A DNA stretch of 32,776 bases from Protostelium mycophagum (taxonomy: Eukaryota > Evosea > Variosea > Protosteliida > Protosteliaceae): the NCBI GenBank assembly GCA_002081555.1, contig KV921026.1:1-32776 (forward strand). The letters run 5' to 3'. How positions within the stretch are numbered: position 1 is the first letter of the stretch; every line of letters starts with the position of its first letter. The position numbers and the translations under genes are program-made. A model generated the notes under the pieces. The model did no database searches. It was not told where the DNA came from and was given only the letters and a program-made list of their open reading frames with translations. Below are positions 23,101-31,908 of this stretch, one piece after another.

Positions 23101-24226
23101 CTTTGGCTCCAAGACCCTCGATCCTGGAGACAAGTTTAGAGTGCGTCACTTGTACAAAGTTGGAGACTCACATGTTCCCGCCAAGATCCAACTCTGTGAG
23201 AGATTGATTTAGCTCCAAAGCTGTGCCCATAGCGATGGCACCGTTGTTTCCCACTTCATTGAAACGCATGTTCAGAACTTGGAGTGAGCTACAATATTTA
23301 GGTGAGATTTATAAGATGACGACTCACTCGTTGACTTTAAGAGATGAGGAAAGCGCCAACATGCCTTGGGGCTTGATGATATTTTGATGTAGATCTAATT
23401 TTTTGAGTACGCTGTTCGTGGTGAGGGCGTCTCCCAGTGAAGCAGCGCCATGATTTCCGATGTCATTAGAGTGCAAGTCAATCTGTTGAAGCTGAGAAAC
23501 CTTCACATACATGCACACTGGATCACCTCGAGAATAACGTTGTTTTCCTTCAGTACACTAGCGATGAATTTGACACCTTCAGAGCCGAATGCATTCTCGC
23601 CCATTAATACATTTTGCAGGACAGTGTTGCCTTGAAGGGCAACTGCGATCTCATGTGCGCCTTGGAAGTCGATGTTATTACCGCTGATGTCCAGTTCACG
23701 GATCGTCTTGCATTCTCGAAGACAGTGGGCGATGATGCTTAGTTGCTTCTCTCCCTAAAAAAATGAGTGGCAGAATGGAAAATCATGTGATCTCACCAAA
23801 GGTCTGGCAAGATTAGAGAGCGTGCACCGTGGAAGAGCGGGTTCTGTTAAAGCCACCACGAAATCTAGCACAGGATCTTGCCCAGCAGAGGCACACATCT
23901 GAATATAACGAGTGGCTCCTGCACTAAACTGTCCATCTTCAGGTGTGTTGGGCGAATAATTGAAATAGAGACTGACCTGCACTTCCACATTGCCGACTCT
24001 GGCTGATCTGGCGGGAACTGGTGATGATGATTTGAGAGGTTCTCTAGCTTTTCTTCGAGAATCAAATATCTCCTTCTTCATTTTGCCACTGTTTGGAGAC
24101 GGTGGTGGGCTGTATCACGTTCAATCTCATACTTAATTCATCTTCCAAATGATCTGACCTCTTCACATTGAGGAGGTTCTTGTAGCTTCCACTTGCAGAT
24201 CTCCTAGCTGCGTCTATGGCGCTCAT
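20155..24226 (-). CDS. RI-type leucine-rich repeat protein with long coiled coil, LRRC45-like
   Basis: Start MSAIDAARRSASGSYKNLL; then a linker and at least eight 28-residue RI-type repeats, for example IRELDISGNNIDFQGAHEI, LQQIDLHSNDIGNHGAASL, LKKLDLHQNIIKPQGMLAL, LQVLNMRFNEVGNNGAIAM and IRKLNLRSNAIGDEGALEM. A 52-nt intron with a GTAAGT donor (22523 down to 22472, CTCAG acceptor) joins TGFSEH in phase to FSKSQQSLRTMVYDG. A disordered part and then about 600 residues of heptad-rich coiled coil follow in a single exon. LRR plus coiled coil of this kind is the layout of LRRC45, a centrosome-linker and basal-body protein; the functional link is inference. Total about 1,200 residues. It could be read as two genes, the second starting at ATG 22489, but the strong splice sites favour one. 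Confidence 0.78.
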
Positions 24227-24285
24227 CGCGGCAGGTTAAAATAATTCAAACTAACGGAAAGCCGTTGAGGCTCAAAGCGCGGGAA
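24227..24285. promoter_or_regulatory. Short upstream region of the LRRC45-like gene with an E2F-like site
   Basis: GCGCGGGAAA at 24277-24286 reads TTTCCCGCGC on the minus strand, matching the E2F consensus TTTSSCGC. It lies 51 bases upstream of the LRR/coiled-coil start and at the edge of a possible divergent ORF. Confidence 0.42.
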
Positions 24286-24732
24286 ATGGCGGAAAATTTA
24301 AATTACACTTTTCTCAACCACAGGCAGATTCTGAAAGACAGAAAATACCATCACGACGATTTCATACCTGAAAGAGCAGAGAATCCGTTGTTTCCTTCAA
24401 GCGATCACCATTCAGGACCTATGAAGGACACAACAGTTTCTCGAAGTTCAGAATTCACGATATTATGTCCAAAGACCTGCAATTTTAATTTACTTTGCGT
24501 TTCAAATTGCCCCCATTCCCAAGTTGAGCCTCTATATCTGAGTCAGAGGCTGGCTGTTGTAAAATCTCCTCAAGATTTGGATTCGTCTGGCTACCGGCGC
24601 GAAAACAAACGGGATTTCTATCTCATAATTTTTGGGAAGTCGAGACAGAAGACAAGAAACCACGATGAACGGTCAACAATACCAATATGGACGTCATCCA
24701 CAGCAGGTTTGCCACTTCACTTCAAATCGTAG
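24286..24732 (+). CDS. Hypothetical ORF upstream of and overlapping the metacaspase start
   Basis: The frame begins MAENLNYTFLNHRQILKDRK and is open for about 148 codons, overlapping the first metacaspase exon in another frame. The first 50 residues look coding; the rest looks like intergenic sequence. It may be a small gene whose real exons end near 24430. No family was recognised. Confidence 0.22.
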   Translation: MAENLNYTFLNHRQILKDRKYHHDDFIPERAENPLFPSSDHHSGPMKDTTVSRSSEFTILCPKTCNFNLLCVSNCPHSQVEPLYLSQRLAVVKSPQDLDSSGYRRENKRDFYLIIFGKSRQKTRNHDERSTIPIWTSSTAGLPLHFKS

Positions 24733-26199
24733 TAACCTCTAACTCGTTCAGTATGGACAGGCATATGGGCAAATACCAAACAATCCTTACTGCGAACAAC
24801 CGCAACAATCGTATCAGACTTATCCCAATTCGCCATATCAACAACCTCCACCATCTTACCAAGCGTCTCCACAAATGCAATACCAACAACCACCTCAACA
24901 ATCCACATCTCAAGCACAACTCCAAGGAGGGAGGTATGAGCAGCACCCAATAGAGGCACAACTCAATGCGAATCTGCCACACCGTTTCGGGCCTCTGAAT
25001 ACAGGAAGAAGAAAGGCACTGCTCATTGGAATCAACTATAGGGGAACATCTTCCGAATTACGTGGCTGCATCAACGATGTGAAGAACATGCAGAGGTTTC
25101 TCATCGAGAGAGGTGATGACGTCATCAACATCTTTGACATGTTGATTTTAATTCTAAAATGAACAGGATTCATCGACTCGCCTGAGACCATGTTACTTTT
25201 AAGAGATGACGAGTACGACTCCTCTAAACAACCCACCAGAGCCAACATGATTGCCGGAATGAGATGGTTAGTGTCTAATGCGGCACCTGGTGATTCTCTC
25301 TTCTTCCATTACAGTGGACATGGAGGCCAAGTCAAAGATGAAGGTATGTACCTTCATCCTCGACAGAGATGTCAAATTTGGCATGGAACAAAGAAATGAT
25401 ATTTTAAAGACGGAGACGAAGACGATGGAATGGACGAGACCATCTTGCCAGTTGACTTCCAAAGTGCGGGTCAGATTACCGATGATGTGAGCCCTTCATT
25501 GTACAAGTTCATCTCAACACTCTTTGTCTGTAATTCCACATCAAAACACGAGCATTAGAGGCCACACCCATTTACACATTGCAGTTGATGCATGAGATCA
25601 TGGTGAAGCCTCTACCCCCCGGCTGCAGACTTACCGCCATCTTTGACTCCTGCCACTCTGGTACCGCACTAGATCTGCCCTACATCTACGATACATCCGG
25701 ACAGATCGAAGGACCCCACACTACAACGAGGATAGGCAGGATGTACGAGTCGGGGGCAGGGACAGAGTGAGCCTTCTCTTATTTCTGATGGATCATTCTG
25801 ATGACGATCAGCGCTCTCAACTTGGGATTGAGTCTGATGAGCGGAAACATTGTCGGCACGATCCAGTCCGGCATGCACCTCTTTCATGGATTTAAACAGG
25901 CCAAACTCAAGAAGAAGCTGCCTACACAAGATGTCCTCGCATCGAAGACCGCACCCGGCGATGTGGTCATGTTTTCAGGATGCAGAGATGACCAGACATC
26001 GATGGATGCAAAGATCGGCGGGGAAGCCACAGGTGCGATGTCTTACGCGTTTCAGAAGGCTGTTCACGAGTACGGGCATACGACATCTTATCAGGAGCTG
26101 TTGAAGCACATGAGATCAACAATGAAGGGGCAGTTTAGACAAGTGGTGCAGCTGTCATCTTCGCATCCTATGGACATGAACCAACAGTTCGCGATATAA
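24665..26199 (+). CDS. Type I metacaspase
   Basis: Metacaspases are clan CD cysteine proteases cutting after Arg or Lys; they act in stress response, protein quality control and cell death. The N-terminal prodomain (about 90 residues) is rich in Gln, Pro, Tyr and Ser ([19 protein letters not shown]...), with no zinc finger, as in fungal and protist type I enzymes. The p20 part starts [13 protein letters not shown]; the catalytic His is in HYSGHGGQ and the catalytic Cys in [24 protein letters not shown] supplies the acidic calcium/substrate region. The p10 part includes [13 protein letters not shown] and [11 protein letters not shown]. About 420 residues in seven exons. Intron 25113-25166 begins with a TGATGACGTCATCA palindrome at its 5' splice site. 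AATAAA overlaps the TAA stop. Confidence 0.95.
25114..25127. repeat. Perfect 14-bp palindrome TGATGACGTCATCA at a metacaspase 5' splice site
   Basis: The palindrome has a CRE/ATF-type TGACGTCA core and starts one base into the intron. The same 14-mer occurs at 10044-10057, again inside an intron. TGACGTCA cores also lie in introns of the kinase (18151) and GCNA-like gene. Confidence 0.8.
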
Positions 26200-26713
26200 A
26201 TAAAATTAAGTTAGAAGAAATCTTTTGAAAAGTTTTAAAATGAATTTCAAGTGATTTTATTTTGTTCATTTCGTGAAATCGAGAGCATCAGTCCGATAGG
26301 ATGATATGTTGATGTGCACACTCCTGCAGGAGGTTTATATAGGGTCTCCACATAGCTAAACCAAATGTTGTTACTGTTTGAAGGGTTCTCTGGTAAATGT
26401 CTGAAGAAGACCAGGAACTATATCGGAAGAACAAGTTTGAGGACCGTCTGTTGGCATGATTTTCGTCTTAGTCAGCCTAGTCCCAAGGATAGCAAGTGGT
26501 ATTTGGACAGACACCCAGTCCCCGAGAAACCACCTGACATAGTCATCTTTCCTTTCTGTCTGGTGTACAGTTGTCGACATTTTTTTTTGCGAAAAAGCCA
26601 CATTTTTCAATCTGTGGACCATATTTTCTGAATGAGTAGCTCAAGAACAAAAGGAAGCAACACTCTTTATGTACAAAATCAGATGCCGACCTTCGCCTCT
26701 CAACATAGTGATC
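26200..26713. other. Intergenic region with a possible tiny ORF
   Basis: This is a tail-to-tail region between the metacaspase and the Rho GTPase. On the plus strand 26397-26459 encodes MSEEDQELYRKNKFEDRLLA and a stop. One frame over, beginning at the last base of that Ala codon, lies a membrane-helix-like MIFVLVSLVPRIASGIW. Together they look like a small membrane protein with a frame break, or an exon pair I cannot join. A minus-strand frame (26371-26622) is also open. None is strong. Confidence 0.22.
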
Positions 26714-27683
26714 CTACGTCACACTACAACAACACCCTCTTTTCTGTGGTGGTCCGACGGTCAGAAAAGTAGCGGCAGAGTCGAAAACGGTGTGGAGATT
26801 TTCGTTTGTAGATGCCGAGCACTCTAAGTAACCTACTGCGTCCAAGTGTTTCACCATGTCGCGGCATTTTTTGTACGGCACACACTGCGTCACTTAAGGA
26901 GATCATCGCGGTAAGATGACGCACCTTATTGCTGTCTGTGCGGGTGTCTGATTTCAGTCCGATCACGAGGAAGGGAGTTCCTGATATGGTTATCATCATG
27001 CATCAAAATGTACATTTGAACTTGCAGCTGATCACAGTCTTTTTCTGATGTGATTTATAGTTTTGTCCAACACGAGATATACTTTCATCAACATTTGTTT
27101 GCCTCAAAAATTGTTATATGTGTTTTGCGGCAAAGCCTACTGGTGTACAGCCACAAATGCATGGAATGTACAATGTTCTACTTCTCACCTGCACATTTGC
27201 TGCTTATTTCTGGTAACCACTTGTTCTCTATCGATTCTAAAGTTCGTGGTTGATTGACATCGAAACATAAGAGGAACAGATCGATGTCATGATAATGTAA
27301 AGATCTCAATCTGGCGTACTCATTTCCTCCTGGAACATCGACAAGATTCAAGACGATCGATTGTGTTCCATCTGCGGTTCAATCAATTTCGATAATCATG
27401 CTGGGATTTTCATGATTCCCAGTGAAGACAATGATGTCAGAGACAAAAGAATTAGTTAATAATAGAATGCCTCACGTGCTGTAACTCTGACATTAACAGG
27501 TTCACATCTTCTAGGTACATCTTGGGTGTGTTTGCCTGAAGAGAATACTGTTATGAGTGTTGATTTCCCCACATTTTCGTCTCCCAGTAGCGCGATCTTG
27601 AAATCTGACCGCTCCAAAGTAGATGTCTGTTCTTCGTTCGCTAATAGGGCCGTATACGGCATCATCGTCTTTGTCGAAGACAT
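26714..27683 (-). CDS. Atypical Rho-family small GTPase
   Basis: Exons join in phase to give FKIALLGDENVGKSTLITVF (P-loop), VLNLVDVPGGNEYARLRSL (switch II), YHDIDLFLLCFDVNQPRTL, ENKWLPEI (a Rho hallmark: EKWxPE), TPFLVIGLKSDTRTD (G4), YLECSAST (G5), and a Cys-rich end GCCCSVT whose last four residues form a CaaX box, so it is probably prenylated. The residues that drive hydrolysis are replaced: Rac Gly12 is Glu, Ala59 is Pro and Gln61 is Gly, and the G4 motif begins with Leu instead of Asn or Thr. Known atypical Rho proteins with such changes (Rnd, RhoH) stay GTP-bound. The start MSSTKTMMPYTALL was chosen because it leaves a 121-base divergent promoter; an upstream in-frame ATG at 27772 exists. 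Stop at 26714. Confidence 0.85.
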
Positions 27684-27804
27684 GTGGTTGTGTCTTCCAA
27701 ATTTCGCGTCTTTGTGAATTGTAGATCGAAAATAATTTGGCGGGAAATCTTGATTTTGAAACTGAGAGTTCATTTTTGATCGATATCGAAGACCGAGGAA
27801 CACC
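27684..27804. promoter_or_regulatory. Divergent promoter of the Rho GTPase and GCNA-like gene, with an E2F-like site
   Basis: Only 121 bases separate the two starts. TTTGGCGGGAAA at 27736-27747 fits the E2F binding pattern and is the only conspicuous element. No TATA box is seen. Confidence 0.45.
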
Positions 27805-30800
27805 ATGCCGCTTCGTCGAAACATCAACTACATATCTGAAGATGATGAAGCCAAATCAGTCTCTGATGTGTCGGAGGTCTCTGACTCTGAGCCAGAAGAT
27901 GGCCACTCCATAGACGAGGATGAGGACGCCAGCTCTGATGAAAATGAAGAGCAGGATTCTTTCATCGTACCTGATGAGGAAGTGGAAGAATCACAATCAG
28001 AACCAGAGGAAGTTGTCCCAATTAGGCGATCACGGGTTCAGAGGTACGGATCGTTTGATCTCTTTCACATCTGAAAATGAACAGAAATCAAAAGAAGGCC
28101 TCTGTTATCTGTTTGGATGATAGCGATGGAGAGCTCAAGATCGATCTCACGGCCAATCGAACTCCTCCAAGAAAAACACAGAACAGAAATAAAGGAAAAG
28201 AGAACATACCTCAAAATGTGAGCGTCGCGGTCGCGCCCATCTCTTTGAAGGTAAATTTCTCATCGGCAAAATGATTTTGGAACATTGGTAACCTTTGATC
28301 AGACAAGACCCTCACCAGTGCCAAACAATTTCACCACTGTTCGGAAATCAGAAGACAGATTGAAGGCAGCATGGGACAGCTTGAACAGTCTTTACTGCTG
28401 GACATCTTCCGAGAAACTGGGAGAGGTGATATCCTCACATGATTCACAATGAACTTCTTGACTAAATACCTTAGCTGACATTACAACACGTGGAACCATC
28501 GCTCATCTCCATCGACGATGAAGAACCCTTTGAAGATGACGAAGAGCAGAGGGACTCTCCTGCGAGCCCAAGTGCCGCACAACACGATGAAGAACATGTG
28601 CAAGAGCCAAGCCAAACCGAAGAGCCAGGTCAATTTTCAGTATTTTTTATTGTGGCAGACACAATGGTCAAGCTCAAGTAATTAATTTTGCTGAAAGACA
28701 CAGAGCACCGCGAACAAGTGACAGAAAATATAGACGAAGGCCAAGCCACCTCCTTGTACGAGGTGGACACCGAAGATGAGAAGAGTTTGTCGCGAAATAT
28801 CGACGTGTCTGTCGATATCCCAGTCTTGGAACCCGTTGTAGTGGGCGTTGTAGATGTCCAAAACACTTCGGAGTTGCGAGATTTCGAAGATGAAGAGGAG
28901 GTGAGCTCATCAATGTTGATGGGAAATAATTGACAGTGTTTAGAGAGATTCAGAAGGGTATCACACAGCGGATGACGGAGTAAGTGCCGGAACATCTGGT
29001 GTTTTTTGTTTGGTTTTGCCACCATAAAAACATGTTTTCTGGCGTTTTGTACGTTTTGATAACAGCGTCAGATTCATCAGTGCACTTTATTTGCAGCTTC
29101 TGCATTTCTACATGAGTATAAAGATTTTTCAATCTCATATTGTGAATTTATTTTGACATTTATTTTGACATTTTCCAGGAGGACACAACAAACCACAATG
29201 ATAGTCTCGATTTTGCAAACACCTGCCAAGAGGTAAATTTCCCGAAATTTTCTCAGAAATTTCGTGTCTCATGGCTCGTAGGTCGATGAGTTGTTCGACA
29301 TGGTACAGAATCTCAGTATTGTCCACAATAAGGACATGTCGACAATGAGACACGAAGACCCCGTAGAACCTATCAAAGAAGTGGTACATGATGTAAGTTG
29401 GTAAAAGAAAATATCTGAGTCTTACTCGTTGTAGATGGATCTTTCATTTCCAAAAATACAAGAAGAAACCGTCTGTTATGAGCCAAACCAGTAAGCATAT
29501 CTATTGAGAGTTGTAGATTGTCGGCATTAATCTGGACAGAGACAGCATGTCTAAGGAAGTAGAAGACACCATATCATATGAACCTGAACAGAACGAAGAG
29601 GTTGTCGACCCACAAGCAGAAGGCGCTGACGTCACTCTTGACCTCGATGACGTACAGGGATTAGATATGTCCGTTGTAGATGGGGATGTACATAATATCA
29701 CACAAGGCACGGAGAATGAAGAGGACGTCGACAACACGTTCGATGAACAGGACAGTATAGAAGATGTCGACAACACCTTTGATGCTCAGAATGACACTGT
29801 CGACGTCGACAACACCCGCGACGAACAGAACGAAACTCAGGATGTCGACAACACGCTCGACGTACAAAACGAGAGTCTCGACACCCCAGACGTACAAAAC
29901 ATGTCGACATTGTCTGTCGACAATGTACAAGAGGTTTCCAGAGACTCGATAGGTGTGTGGGAGAAGGAGTACGAAGAAATGTCGACACAAAAGGCCGCAA
30001 ACGATTCTGATTCCTCAGATGACGACGAAGGTGTTTTACCCGAAAATTACGAACAGCAACAGCTCATGTCACAACTACAATTCATATCTGATGAAGAGGA
30101 AGAAGATTCTGAGAACATTCCGTTGGATGATGACGTCACCGAGACTAAAATTGGCAACAAAAATGGCGGGAAAATACAACCTATTGATCTGGACGAGGTG
30201 AGAAGTTCAAAATACGGTCACGTGATCTGATTGTGATATCAGTGTGAGATGGAAGATGACATCATGCCTGGCCGCAGTGAAGATTTTTCAAGACGTCGTA
30301 GTTCGTGTGTACACCTGTCAGACAATGGGAGAGCCGCATGGCAGACAGACAGTGAAGAGGTGTGTTGCCGCAACATAGAAATCAAATTATTAAATCGTAT
30401 TTGTGTTTGACGCAAACGACAAAAATACTAAAGCAGAGTTATGGGAAAAGTTTTAATCTCCAACTAATTTTGACAGGAGGATGACGACATTGAGGAGCCA
30501 ATATTGGATGACCCACCTGTCAGGGTCTGTCACCAACTATATCGGTTTTTTCTGACTCGTTGTAGACTGTCAAAAATATCGTGGAAGTTGTAGATTTGGA
30601 GAATTCATTTAATGGAGCACCGGTCAAGCAGCCACCCAAAAGAACAAAGTCCGCATCTACAACGCGTGAGTCTATTTTTAGAAATCTCTGATAATCTGAC
30701 ACGTCCAGTTTCCCGCCAAATTTCCGTGAAAACTAACCTCATCTCTGGAAAGGAATTTCAAAAGCAGAAAGAGTCGTTGACACGTGAATTGTTTGAATTA

Positions 30801-31569
30801 TTTAACACAACGGTTTTTGGCGGCAATCTTCCAAAAGACATGACCATCTTGTGGTCCAGTAAACTGAACAAAACCGCCGGGACAACTCATTGTAAACGAG
30901 TCGGTGGGTGACGTCATCACCTGTCGATCTACAACTCATCACTATAGGTGCAAAGCGGTCTGCTGAGATCCACTTGGCCGTGAAGGTTTTGGACGATTCA
31001 CATAAACTTCGAAGCACTTTGTGCCACGAACTATGCCACGCCGGTGCCTTTTTACTGGACAATTCCATCAAGCCACCCCACGGTACGTGTGATGACGTCA
31101 CCCAGAAGCGTTGTAGAACGTCTCATTTAATTGTGCAGGTGGCGCCTTCCAGAAGTGGGCGAGGCTTGCCGAGTCCAAACACGAAGGCTTGGTAATCAAG
31201 ACCTGCCACAACTACGAGATCGCGTACAAATACAGATGGGAATGCTCATCTACAACTTGCACCTGGACCATCGGTCGACATTCCAAGAGTGTCGACACTG
31301 TGCGACATAGATGTGGCAGGTGTGGATCTAAGATCCAGGAGATCGTCAGCCTAATGAAGAACGGCACACCAAGAAAAGCCAGAGCCCCCAGCGGTTTCAG
31401 CTTATACGTCAAGGTGAGAATCTACTTCGTTGTAAATGGTGTTGTAGACGGTCAAGAAGTTGACTCAGCGCAGGAGAACTATGCAAAGACCATGCAGATG
31501 AATCCCGGAACGTCTCACAAGGACGTCATGCAGCTGATGTCGCAAGGATGGAGCCAGAACAAAACATAA
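27805..31569 (+). CDS. GCNA-like (ACRC) SprT metalloprotease with acidic disordered region and HMG box
   Basis: GCNA proteins help remove DNA-protein crosslinks and protect genome integrity. The N-terminal two thirds is acidic and disordered, beginning MPLRRNINYISEDDEAKS. It contains SUMO-interaction-like motifs (VICLDDSDGE, SLISIDDEE) and a run of DVDNT repeats. The SprT domain starts about 30690 (ISVKTNLISGKEF, LFELFNTTVFGG) and has the zinc site LCHELCHAGAFLLD (HExxH) and a downstream AFQKWARL block. A zinc ribbon (CSSTTCTW ... CGRCGSK) follows. After a 60-nt intron (31414-31473) a partial HMG box ends the protein (SGFSLYVK, ENYAKTMQMNPGTSHKDVMQL, GW). This full order is diagnostic of GCNA rather than Spartan. 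Nearly 20 exons, roughly 900-1000 residues; exon edges in the acidic part are tentative. Confidence 0.9.
29730..29930 (+). repeat. Tandem DVDNT/D-x-QN acidic repeats in the GCNA-like protein
   Basis: At least four copies of a roughly 13-residue unit of the form DVDNTxDxQNxxx, with degenerate copies after them. At DNA level each begins GTCGACAACAC. Such repeats are common in GCNA disordered regions and evolve quickly. Confidence 0.8.
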
Positions 31570-31615
31570 AAATAACAATGTAACTTGACATCACGACTCG
31601 TGTTTTGGCATTGAC

Positions 31616-31768
31616 TTACTTTGCTGTCTTGACCAAGGCATCCAAACCCAGCACGGTAATTTCACGTGACTTACCGGGAATCACGGTCAGGAATCGTGGT
31701 GCCTTGGATGCTTCGAGAAAAAGGAAGTCATATTTCAGACATTCCAAGCATCTCTGATCAGCTGTCAT
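31616..31768 (-). CDS. Small 50-residue protein, unknown
   Basis: The minus-strand frame reads MTADQRCLECLKYDFLFLEA and ends VLGLDALVKTAK. It is open further upstream through a CQAPRCSK stretch, so two Cys pairs may form a small zinc site. The composition is strongly protein-like, with no membrane segment. It sits tail-to-tail with the GCNA-like gene (46 bases between stops) and head-to-head with the DUF1996 gene. An upstream exon is possible near 31850 (MSGYFLYPTLSVV) but I could not join it in phase. Nothing else is visible in 31570-31908. Confidence 0.4.
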   Translation of the reverse strand: MTADQRCLECLKYDFLFLEASKAPRFLTVIPGKSREITVLGLDALVKTAK

Positions 31769-31908
31769 TTTTGAGCATCTTGGAGCTTGACAATGTCATG
31801 TCTATGTCTTCACAACCGAAAGCGTAGGGTACAGGAAGTACCCTGACATTCCCGGCTCAAAAGATGTGGTGAAGTTTGTACTTTCTCTTCCGCCATTCTT
31901 TCTGGACA

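Noticed and set aside
29730-29930. CRISPR-like or satellite array
   Set aside because: The repeats are in frame, encode acidic DVDNT units and vary as protein repeats do; there are no constant spacers and the genome is eukaryotic.
29501-30000. Minus-strand frames opposite the acidic repeats
   Set aside because: Shadow of the GTCGAC-containing repeats of the GCNA-like gene; no domain or start context.
31414-31473. GTTGTAG at 31447 as the acceptor of the last GCNA-like intron
   Set aside because: It gives the wrong phase; using CAG at 31473 restores the HMG-box sequence, so here the word is internal to the intron.
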